Of a stretch of DNA of 64,000 bases, positions 50,601 through 62,600 are shown piece by piece. Position 1 is the first letter of the stretch. Each line of letters opens with the position of its first letter. A program made the translations under genes and the position numbers. The notes below the pieces were generated by a model. The model was not told the DNA's origin, did not search any database, and was given only the letters and a program-made list of their open reading frames with translations. The DNA is taken from NCBI GenBank assembly GCA_963971285.1, contig OZ020259.1, positions 5,642,001 to 5,706,000 on the forward strand, in the 5' to 3' direction. This DNA comes from Astropecten irregularis (Eukaryota > Echinodermata > Asteroidea > Paxillosida > Astropectinidae).

Positions 50601-53600
50601 GAGAAAAGAAGGCCGTTAGTAAATTTCGTGGTCCTTTTTGATTCTGCTAAGTTTGATGTCAAGCAACTCTTCGTCTGAAAGCGGATTCCAGGGCGATCAA
50701 CAAGAAATTTCAGGAAATTCAACATGTCCACATGGGCTTACCGATTTTGAATCCTTGGATTTCTTGACTTCAAGCTCGCACATCCGCCGCACCTGTTCCA
50801 TCATTCGAAATGGGACCTGTTGGGGGAAAAAAACACAATTGAAGATCAAAAAACGATTAAGGCCCTCTTGCATCGGCTCCGGCTCAGGCTCCAGCTTTGG
50901 CTCCATTTCGTGAATCCATTCTAAAATAATGGGTATCAAAATAGAGGCTTTTGGCTGCGGTTCAGAAGTAGATTCTCTGGTTTGAAAAGGAAAACAGAGC
51001 TTCAGCTTCAATGAAAACCACAACCTATGGTTTCAGCATATGGATGACAGAGACGAAGCTGGAGCCAGAGCCGGAGCCGGTTGAACAGCCCGGTTGATAT
51101 GTCTGTTAGAAATCCAATGACTTGGGTATTTCTGCTTTAATGTGGCTAATTCTGACTGCCAAACGAACAAATATAATTGACTGTTAGGGACACCACCAAC
51201 ATAGGGCTGGATAGCTTAGTTAGATATCGCCATTTTGTGTCCTTAATGAAATAAAGGGCTTGAGATACATGGCGAAGCTGGAGCCTTTCTTCTGCTTTGT
51301 CGTGTGGCCCAATCCCTTTATTTCATTTTGTGGGCCTCAAATGGCGGTACAAAAGAAGTCTGAAGCCTAGCCTCAAGCCTGGTTTCATAAAAGTCCCCAA
51401 ATCTAGCTAATTCACAAGCCATACATGTATACAGCTATGGCTAGACAACTCTAGACCATCATGACCACCATAGCTAAACCACCAAGTTGCCCAACTGGAC
51501 GGATCTGAACCACTCTATCAAAGCGACCCCCACGGTTTCTATTGCCACGCAATCGCATTGCATGACGACAACGAGAGACTCACGACACACCCCTCTCTCT
51601 AACGGTCCTAATTCACGGAGACAAGCAACTAAAGAGAGAGAGAGGGTGGGGATGAGGGGAGGGGGAGGGGATTAAAGGAGGAGGGTGAGGACGGTAACCG
51701 TGGGGATTACGTGACCAGAAAGGGAAGGGCGGGGGCAGACTTCTCGTTCCTATCGCAGGATTCCTCCTCCCAAAAATATCCACAAGAGCACTTTTTTACA
51801 TGCTATCAAAGTGCAAGCCTTCTCCAATATCATTCTCTGCCCTTTCGGGGGGCTTTTTCCAACCTCAGCTCTGGCTCAGGCTCTGACTTCGTCTCTGTCA
51901 TCCATATGCTGAAAATATAGGTTGTGGTTTTTCATTGAAGCTGAAGCTCTGTTTTCCTTTTCAAACCAGAAAATCTACTTCCGAACTGCTGCCAAAAGCC
52001 TCTAATTTTGGCACGTTATTAGACAGCACACTGTATCCATTTGAAGCTGAAAACTAGCCACGTGTCAGACAAGTTGATGTGGGCAGGACTTCAGTCCAGC
52101 TAGGCAATCCAGGGGCCTGCGGTCAATTTCACGTCCCTGCTTAGCACAACAAATTTGCTAACCATGAAATTTCTGTCTTAATAAAAACAGGATTAACAAC
52201 CAAATGTACATTTGATATTCATTGTCAGCAAACAACAGCCAAAGAACAATCACGAGTGATACACAACACATGGACATTTGGTTGTTAATCCTGTTTTTGT
52301 TAAGGCAGAAATTTCATGGTTAGTAAATTTTTGTGCTATAAAGCAGGGACGTGAAATTGGCCCTTGGGTTTCAAGCAGCTTTATTGTACTTTTTTACTGA
52401 AGTTCAGAGCAAACAATAGGAGGATTTCAGGCCTGAAGGCCCAGGCTTTTCAAAGGCTAGGCCGGACCAACATTAAAGTTTCTCTCTCTAAGCGTAAAAA
52501 TGTATCGAGTTCCACTCACCACCCAGAGTATGTTGTGGTACTTGACCAGCATGCGCATGACGTTGCACGTCCCCGCCGCAAACTGCAGCTCCGCGTAGTC
52601 GGGCACCTTCTTCCTCGTGGACTGCGCCGTGAAGAGGTTCGGGGCCATGATCATGGCGATGTTGTTCAGAGACATCTTGTTCTTGGCTTCGTGGTCCACC
52701 ACTTTGCCCAGGAATTTAAGTACTAGCTGAAAATTTAGATTTTTAAAAAGACGAAGAAGAAGAAGAAGAATAAATGATAAGGTTTAATCAAATGTATTTC
52801 ATGGTGTTTTTAATGAGCTGTAAAAACACAGTGCCTTCTCCTGAAGAATGCCAGAGTATAATGACCGGAACGTAGAGTTAACCGGCTCTTTTCAGACTCA
52901 GAGCCACCCCATACTCACAAAAGAGTTAAATATATGTCACATGGTGTTCCCACAAATCCTTTTACTTTAACTTGACTTTACAATGTAAGTGCCTTTTTAA
53001 AGGTACAGTACAGGATTGGTAACATACTGAAACAGAAATGTTCACAGATTTACGTATAACTTACAGGGTATGAAGATGGTGCTGGTAGAAACATACCGTT
53101 AAAACATTTCCGCCGGAAATGGTGTATCTATCTAGAAATCAGTCAAACAAAGACCGAGTTTTGATCTCGGGGTAAGATCAAAACCTATCTTTATGATTTA
53201 TAAGAAAAAAAGAGTCGCTATTTTCTTGTGACTCAGATGTCTGATTGAGCTCAAATTTTCATTGTTTTTATTATTTCGCGAACATGTTTGATCAGACAAA
53301 GTGTCAGTCTTGTTCTGTGACCTTTACCAATCATGTATTATACCTTTTAAAATGAATCCAGTCAGTTTCATTTGTGGTCATTTGATGATTATTAAAAAGC
53401 CACCCAGATATGGCCAACTCTCTAAAGGCCACGGATGCACCCTGCTCTTAAAACAAAACCAAAACCTGACTTTCATCGAGTAATTACCGCAGTTTAATAC
53501 CAAAAGGCCCCTCGATCTTAGTTCAAATTCTCGTTTTGCATATATCCTCCGGCACTAGCAAGGCGCCTACCGAGGAAACTGAGGTTTTGGGTAGTCAGTG

Positions 53601-56600
53601 AAGTTCAAAGGGAAGGCCAGGATAAGTGGTTAGGGCAGAGATTTAGGACTAATTGATGGCTTTGGCCTTTTTTTTAAGGCGCAACGAGTCCCCTCTCTCC
53701 CACACGTCTTCAATTGTGTACACATCCCCCGAGGAAATGGCTGAAATGCGATCGAGCAAAGATCAGCCGGGTAAGGGTCCATTAGATTAGAGCCAAAGTT
53801 AAGGTTAAGGTCGCGTCTGGACGTTACGAGATATACATTTCCGGCATTACAACACCAGGTGCCGATTTCATAAAGCTCTGCGATGCGTCGCAACTCGATT
53901 TGCGACGCGTCCTAGCTGTGACGCGTCGCATCTATGCGGTGAGTCCATAGAGAAAGGATGCGTCTTAACTCTGCGACGCGTCGTACGTTTTATGAAATTG
54001 GCCCCAGGATTCCCAATACCACTTATATCAATCAAGCGTGACCTAATTTCACACTGACAGATTCACAGTGTTATTTTTAGGACTTATCCAATATTACTTG
54101 CTCAGGCCCTCCCAATTTTTTTTTTGTGGGGGGATTTCGAAACCTTAAAAGGAACCGGAACTGGGAGGGATCTACTGGAAGTGGATGTGATGGATTCTAA
54201 ATAAAAACCCCGATTGATTGATTTCATGCGGAAACGCTCTTAGCGCGAGACTTAACAGCGAGATGCACAAAGGTCAGCTTCTATTAAAATCTGAGGATAT
54301 TTCACCCAGTCATCGGGGATGTTAAAAACCACACAGGATTAATTAATCTTATGGATGTGCCTCTTTAGGGAACAATGGCGCATGCCAAAAATACATATGC
54401 TGCTTTAACATAATATCATACTTGGGTTTTTGTTAAAGAAATGCAGATTCATTGACAAAATTAAATTCCCAGTCCCATACGGTGCCCACTTTTTGAGAAA
54501 ACAGTGAAAAACACTCATGGTATTTTCAAATCTGTTCACATGCAGGAGTTTTGATCTCCGAGATCAAAACTGTTTTTTGGCCTTTGATTTTACACTTTTC
54601 TGGATAAATACAGTTTTTCAGGCAGACTAATATTAACGCTATGTTTCAACCAGCATCATCTTTATAACCTGTAAGTTATAGGCAAATCTATGAAGATTTC
54701 TGTTTTGGTATACCTTACTACAAAGGTATGATAGTACCTTTAAACCAAACTTTGAGGTTTTGTAAATATTGTCAGGAGAACTGGTTTTAATTCTTCAGAC
54801 AAGGTTGGAGCCACCCCAGACTGGGACTAAATATTACAGCAAGTTTACATTTATATTACCAAGGGGATGATGAAGAACCCATGAACTTTAAGCGCTGGGA
54901 AGGAGGTTGCTATTTATATACACAATGCACACATGTACTGACCTTAAGAGTAGCTCTGTGAACGTCTGGAAGAACCAGGATAAGCAGATTGAGACACTGT
55001 AGCTGCTTCTTACGATCTTGAATCTCTGCAAAGAACAAGATGAGGAACCATTTTAAGTCAGCTTACTTGCTCTCCAAGTATGTTAATATAAATAGGTCAG
55101 AAGGAGAATAAGTGTACATGGAATTTTCAAAAGAAGGGGGTCCGTTCAAGAACTTGAAGAATAATGAAGGCAAAGCATGCTCAGACGCCCCTCTGACGTC
55201 AAAAACCAACATCGAGCGCTCGCATGCTTCTTTCTTCCAAGGTCAGAGCTCAGTCAAGAAGACCCTCTTCTCACCCTCCCCTAGTCTATCCTGTTATCGT
55301 CGGGAGATCATCGCCATTGACGGATCCCATCTCCCATAGGATGTATCACTGAGGATCTAGCATTAATCAGGAGATTAGCAAATGAAAGTCCAAACCTCTG
55401 AAGTAGAGTGTCTTATTTCGGGAGAGGGGTAATTAATACTATATGCCCCCTTTTTTTGTCTGGATTCGGTTTCCGGTGTTGGATTTCACGTCCAAATCCT
55501 GTAGCGTAACTCAAGAGGTTTGACCCTGTGGTTTTCAACCGCAGTTTAACGGCAGGATTCTTATGTTTCGTCTCTTCGTAGAAGGGTAGTTTCTCCCCCC
55601 CCCCAAAAAAATAAATAATGCTGGAAAATACTAGATCTTTTCGAGTTTTGTAGGCTAAAGGTTCTTCTAGCCTCCAAAATATTGGCACTAGAACTGCGCC
55701 TGCAGGTTCTGTGTCAACGTTTTGAAATTTTCTGCTTGTGGCTTGTGCCTAGGATAAAAATGCGAGACAGTCAAAATATTGTCCGAATTCTGACAACCAT
55801 ATTTAAAGGTAATATCATACTTTGGTTTTTATAAAAGAAATACAGATTCATGGGCAAAAATATCAAGACAGATACAGTAACAGTCATCTGTGAAAATGTC
55901 AGTCCCATACGGTGCCCACTTTTTGAGAAAACAGTGAAAAACAGCCACAGTATTTCTGAAGTCTTTTCTCTATTATTTTTGATCTTTTAAAAGATCAAAA
56001 AGATTTCCAGTCGTTGTTTTACTAATATCTGGATAAATATAACATTTCAGGCGGAAATATTTCAACGGTATGTTTCTACCACCACCATCTTCATACCCTG
56101 TAAGTTCTGTGTATATCTGTGAACATTTCTGTTTTGGTTTCTTACCAAAGTATGATACTACCTTTAAGCAGGTTATTTAGATATGGTGTCCACTGTAACT
56201 TAAAAGAGGTTAGCCTCATTTTTATTTAAGGAACAGTGATTGGGAAGTGAGGGACTTACTTTCGACCATGGCAAACGCATTGATGTAATCCAGAGTGAGT
56301 ATAGGCGTCGGTAGGTCTCGCAGAAACTGCTTCAGAAGCCCCACCACGTCGTTGATGCGTAAATCTTCAAATTTGAACTTCCCCTCGTAAAAAGAACTCT
56401 CAATTTCCTCCCGTAGTTGCTGCGGAAAACAGAGAGATAATAAATCATATTTTCCTTCAGTTTTTTTTCAATAATAATAAAATAATCCCATTTGGCGTTC
56501 ATAAGGTGGGTACTAATTATGATTTACATTTTTTTGTCTTAAAGTAAACAACAACCCTGGGATCGGAGCCGGGTAGAGATATATAAAGTAGAAAGTGAAA

Positions 56601-59600
56601 GTTCACAATTTTATTGTTTTTCCGAGACTAAATTTGTTTTTCCATCCTCGTTTTTTTTTTATCATAGCTGCCAACCTATATTTAAGGAAATTAGGAATAC
56701 TTCTGCTAAAAACGGAGGAATCACAGAGAAAACTACATAGGAATACATGTGTATTTCCAAGCCAAAAATCGGAATCTGTTGTCAAGAGCTTGTAAAAAGT
56801 TCTAATTTTTTTACCCAAAAAGAGGAACGATTCCTCCAAAAAAAGGAACGGTTGGCAGCTATGTTTTATGCCTCTTTACCGACTTTAACACTTTAAACTC
56901 ATCAGTAAAAGGTCCGTTCTTTTTAACAAATTTGGTCAATGTCACTAAAGATTTTCCATCTGAAATTGTGACTGCACAACTTTGACAAAAAATCATCCAG
57001 TGTTTTTCCGGTGAACTTTTCGTGAAAATAATTACTAGAGCTTCACTGATTAAGTTGAAAGGGCAAAAATAAACTAGCAGCCCGTAATCTTGATGAGATG
57101 CAAACTGAAAAACAAATTTTGGCTGTCTCTTTTTTGTTGTTGTTGAAAATTCAACCGAAATGCATATAATTTTCACTCGTCTTCCCGTATGTTTGGTCGG
57201 ACCCCCCTCCCGCCCCCTCTCAACCCCCTCCCTCCGCCTAAATTATGACATCCTGCTCTGTACCGACGACGGCCAGTACAATAACAGAATGGGTGTCGTT
57301 ACTAATTTGTATTCCAAACAGCCCTGAGCTTTTTTTTTTTTGGTTCAAATCCGTTATAAAAGATGTGGCCACAACAGGAACTACATTAATCATTTATTCA
57401 CAACTGTGGGGGGCGGGCTAAAAAGTGATCTGACTTCTGTAATCAGCTTTTTATAGACTTTTCAACGAGAGGGGGGTTTAAAGGTAATATCATACTTTGG
57501 TTTTTATCAAAGGAATACAGATTCATGTGCAAAAATATCAAGGAAGATACAGTAACAGTCATCTGTGAAAATTTCAGTTCCATACGGTGCCTACTTTTTG
57601 AGAAAACAGTGAAAAACAGCCACAGTATTTCTGAAGTCTTTTCTCTTTTATTTTTGATCTTTTAAAAAATCAAAATGATTTTCGGTCGTCGTTTGACTAA
57701 TTTCTGGATAAAAACACCATTTCAGGCGGAATTATTTCAACGGTATGTTCCTACTATCATCATCTTCATACCCTGTAAGTTATAGGTAAATCTGTGAACA
57801 TTTCTGTTTTGGTCTTTTCCCAAAGTATGATACTACCTTTAAGGGGTGGCTAGAGAAGGGAAAGGTTTCAAGCCTGGAATTTATAATCTTGGAGCTTGCG
57901 GTTTCCATTTACTCTGATCCTGGGGCCTATCTCATAGCTGGGCTTCGGCTCAGGCTGTGGCTTTTATTTTGGAGTTTGTACCCCAAAGCTGGGCTTCGGC
58001 TCAGGCTCTGCCTTTTATTTGGGAGTATGTACCTTTATTCTGGCCGTGGAACCTGGGACTCTCAAAACGCCTTCCTCGTCAAGTCCGTTTTCCTCCAAGT
58101 AGCTTATGACCTGTGTTAAGAACGAAAACAAATTGAGTGACTTTAAACTAGAAATCTTTAGGAAAAGAGAAATACAATTTCAGAATCAACGGTATGAATG
58201 TAATAAAAAATGAATACATTTTTTTTTTTTTTTTATTCATTGAAGATAATGCTTGAAAATCCTAAGAAGTTTTTAGGTTGCAGCAATGCTAATGCTGCGC
58301 ATATCTTCAATGATCCTTGGGAAATAGAGGTATGTTTGTGGTTTCATGGCTTCTGAAGTTCTGGCTGCCAAACGGGACACCGCAAACATAGGGCTGGATA
58401 GCTCAGTTGGTAAGAGTGTCTGTATGGTATTCCGGTGGTTGCTGGTACGAATCCCACTCCACTAAATTTTTCTAAATTAGTCTTTAGACACTTAAGTGAA
58501 CAAAGATGAAAGTTTACCTTTTGTAATACCAGTGGTGTGTCAGTGTCCGGCCTCCACTGTCGGTCATTCTCAACGAGGGTCGTCAGGGGAACACCAAAAA
58601 TACCGGTATCTACATGAAAAACAACATTGCTAAATTCAAGTTGTCATTTCGAACTCCACAAAAGTACCAGAAGACACAGATTGCAATGAAAAAGGAAAAA
58701 CAAATGTAACTATTAAAGGGGAAGAGCAAAATCATACAAATACTGAAAAGAGTTTTGATCTCCTAGATCAAAACCTCACAATGGGAGACTTTTGGAGAGT
58801 CAGTCTTGAGTCAACAGCGCACGCGCACGCACTCGCAATACAACACGCACATGCTCACAATTGCGCAACCATAGTTTGCGCGTGCACTGTTGACTCAAGA
58901 CCGACTCTCCAAAACTCTCCCATTACAATTAACTCACAATTTTGTGTTAACAATTGCAACGGTTTTTCACTGTTTTCTACTGTTTTCAATGATCAATTGA
59001 GCTGAAAATTTCACAGGTTTGTTTGTTATTACATGACAAATCAAATTATGAACAGACCGAAGCTGTTCTATCAATTTAAAGGCATTGCATACGTTTGGTA
59101 ATGACTCTGAAAATTTATGGCAATAAAAACTTACTTGGTGAGAACTACAGCTGCTTTGGATAGTATAATGCATATTGAGAAACTTTCAATTCGAAGTACC
59201 GCGGTTATGGAAAAATATGTCACTTTTTATCTCCAAAAATTACGAATCTGAGAAGCGTTATAGCCGTAACGCTTCTCAGCTATTGACTTACTGTTATCTG
59301 GCGTGAAATAACCGCTCTAGTTTGTCGCCAAAATCTCAAAAACGCTACCACCTTTTGAAGTGAAACTTTCACAGGTTAGTTTTATGGTATATATACACAA
59401 TTATATTGGTTTGAAACAAAGAGTAGGCTCAAATTACCAAACGTATGCAATCCCTTTAACCAAAGTATGACAATACCATTCATCATCATCATTTACATTT
59501 ATTTCAATGTTGCCATAGTGGTACATGGTATGTTTTACCCAATCAAAATTTACAATACATAAACAGAGATTAATGCACGATTTATATAATAACGATAATC

Positions 59601-62600
59601 ATTAAGGGCAACATCTAGGATCGGGGTGAAGCAAAAGCTTTTGTTCCCCAAACCTATGGACAGACAAGACAAATATGACAGACATACATGAAAGGACAGA
59701 AGACAGACACAGGTGTAAGACAACATAAATCATGAACTGTTAGTATCCACATAGTCTTAAAGGTAGTAACATACTTTGGTAAGAAACCAAAACAGAAATG
59801 TTCACAGATTTACGTATAACTTTCAGGGTATGAAGATGATGCTACAAAAGTAGAAACCTACCGTTAAAATTGTTCCGCCTGAAATGGTGTATTTATCCAG
59901 AAATTAGTAAAACAACGACCGAAAATCTTTTTGATCTTTTAAAAGATCAAAAATAAAAGAGAAAACACTTCAGAAATACTGTGGCCGTTTTTCACGATTT
60001 TCTAAAAAAATGGACTGAAATTTTCACAGATGACTGTAACTGTATCTTCCTTGATATTTTTGCCCATGAATCTGTACTTCTTTGACAAAAACCAAAGTAT
60101 GATACTACCTTTAATTTAGTAATGCAGTTATAAAAAAGAGTTTTTAGTTTTTTTGCAAAAAAACAACAGCACGGCCATTGACTACCACTCACTCACCTTT
60201 GTACTTCTTGCGGCTCGATTTGCGGACGGGCTGGAAGGACAAGCCCAGCCGGTCAAACATGGCGGTCAGCTCGATCAGGGCAATCTGTCGGACCCGGTCA
60301 ATATCTCTGGGAGACAGGAAGTGGACAGGGGTGATGCCCAGCTTGTCCCGAGCGATGGTGATATTCTAGAAGTACAAAAACAGTTCCACCAATCAGTACG
60401 GACACATCAAGACTTATAAACAAAATAAAAAAAGCCTTTAGCCTTCGATTAAGTTCCAGCTAGGATCAAAACTTGTCAGGCCCTCGTATTAACTCCAAGC
60501 ATTTTATAAATTTCAGGTCATTATTTTTGCAGATGAGCAGTTTGCAACAGTTTATTACTTGTATTAAAAATATAAAATAAGACTCAAATTTGTCGAGAGA
60601 CAATAACTAATCAAGACTGTTCTGCCGCTCTGAAAGAAAGAACAAATCATAAAACCCCTTCATCTAGACTGACGACAGACAAGCTGTATGTCACAACACT
60701 CAAACTCCACTCATTCCGCAATTGAATATTTCCCCTTCAGGAGTCAAACAACAATCGAAAACAACCACGAAAAAAAGAAGAAGAAGAAAGTTCCCCCTGT
60801 CCTCCCTCCGCAAAAGAAAGCTCTTCATCCTGAGCCCAAATTGGCCCGACTTTCTCCCAAGTCCCTCGAGGGAAAACCTCCGGGACAAGGGGCAGCTACG
60901 AGCCTCTTATAAAGCTAGTATCTCACTGAGCGGCGAATGCTTACGAACGTTGCAAATTTTGGATTCGACAAATTCTGACGAATGTTGGCGAGTGGAGGGA
61001 AGGGATGATGGTGATCTGTTTCGGCCGGGGCCTTGGCATGGACCTCCCCTGTCCCCCGAGGGGTCTTTGCTCTCCTACCTTGTTTTCTCGGCATGACGAT
61101 CTATTATGGCACATTTCTCTCAATGGGTCGATTTTATTTTGGAACCATATGGTCATGTGGTCGCTAGCATATTAGCGAATCAAAAAGAACTTCAGCGACA
61201 CCGTCTTACAACCGTTTGCAAAGGCTTGCGACTGTTTTGCAAACGGAAGCAACTGTTTGCGGAAAAATAGATTCGCAAAGGATGTTCAAAATTTCTTTGC
61301 GACAAGTAAAACAGTTTGCAACAACGAAAACTGTTTACAAACTTTCTTGCAACCTTTTACAAACCCTGGCCAAATCTCAAATTTGCTACGTTCCCAAGCA
61401 TTCGTCGCTCAGTGAGATACTAGCTTTAGGAAGATCATGGTATCCTGGCCACGAATAGTAGTCACTCTCCCTAACTCTCCACCCCTCTCTGGCCCTCTTT
61501 CTCCCCCATGCAGAATCCATGTCCTGCTTATACACCGACTGCCGATGGTAATTCATAAGTTCCGCATTCCTAGTTGGAGAGTTCCGTGCCTATATTCGTC
61601 GATTTTTTTTTTCTGTTTCTTAGTCCTGAATGTCATGATCATGTTTTTTTTTGGCCTCTTTCTTCTTCTTCGTTTTATCATGGATGTATTCAAAATATTC
61701 AGACGTTGTTGCTGCGTGTTAAATATATGTGCCCAAGGGGGGAGGGGGAGGGGGTGGGGAGGATTGGAAAGGGGAGTGGGTTTGCACAAATCATCCAAAA
61801 ATGTGATATTACTATGGCTGAATGAAGTTGGAGGAAGGAAAAAGTCTTTTCTTCTGTTTTTAAAAAGTCATAAATGTCTAGTTTTTTCTTCTTCTCCTTC
61901 CTCTTCTTGTCGTCTATAAATCCCATAGACTTTAATACAGGATTGCTCTTCTGTTCTGTATAAACTAGTCCAAGTCCGTATGACTCAATTATTAAAATAG
62001 TACTCACAAACAAACAGGCTTAGTAATGGACTCAACCATTCTACATCATCAGTGCTTGTTAAAAAAAGAAATTGGACTAGGTACGGACTCAGCTTCGTGT
62101 ACTTCAACTATGTACCACAATCTCAGAGGTCAGGGGTCAATTTCACAAATCCTTACGATCAATCGTAACTCGAGTTACGAAGGATAACCCATCGTAGAGG
62201 GCCTATCCCATGTAGGGCTGTAATGCATCAAAAGTCCTACGATTGATAGTAAGTTACGAAGAGTTTGGTGAAATCGACCCCTGGTACCATATTTGACCCA
62301 CACATACTCGGACAACCATAATATAAAATACTGCCATGGGTCCTGATAAAAATAACTATTTATACTATAAACTTTGTTGTGACAGAGGGAGGCTACGCAA
62401 AAAACATTCTCTAATTGGTACGGACAACAAAAAGCCTCCGTCTCATGGGCAGCCAGCACGTCATACTTTTGATCCAAAGTTCCTGGCTATTGTTCAAAAT
62501 ATAGAATACTGGTCTCCTTATAAAAATAGAAGTCCTACACTTTGTTTTGTCACAGTGGGAGGCAATATGGCAACAAAGCGTACTCTAATTAGTCCGGACA

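Noticed and set aside
61437-61919. Plus-strand frame of 160 codons
   Set aside because: Low-complexity pyrimidine-rich DNA in an intron of gene 2; no homology recognised and a mixture of hydrophobic runs typical of T-rich sequence.
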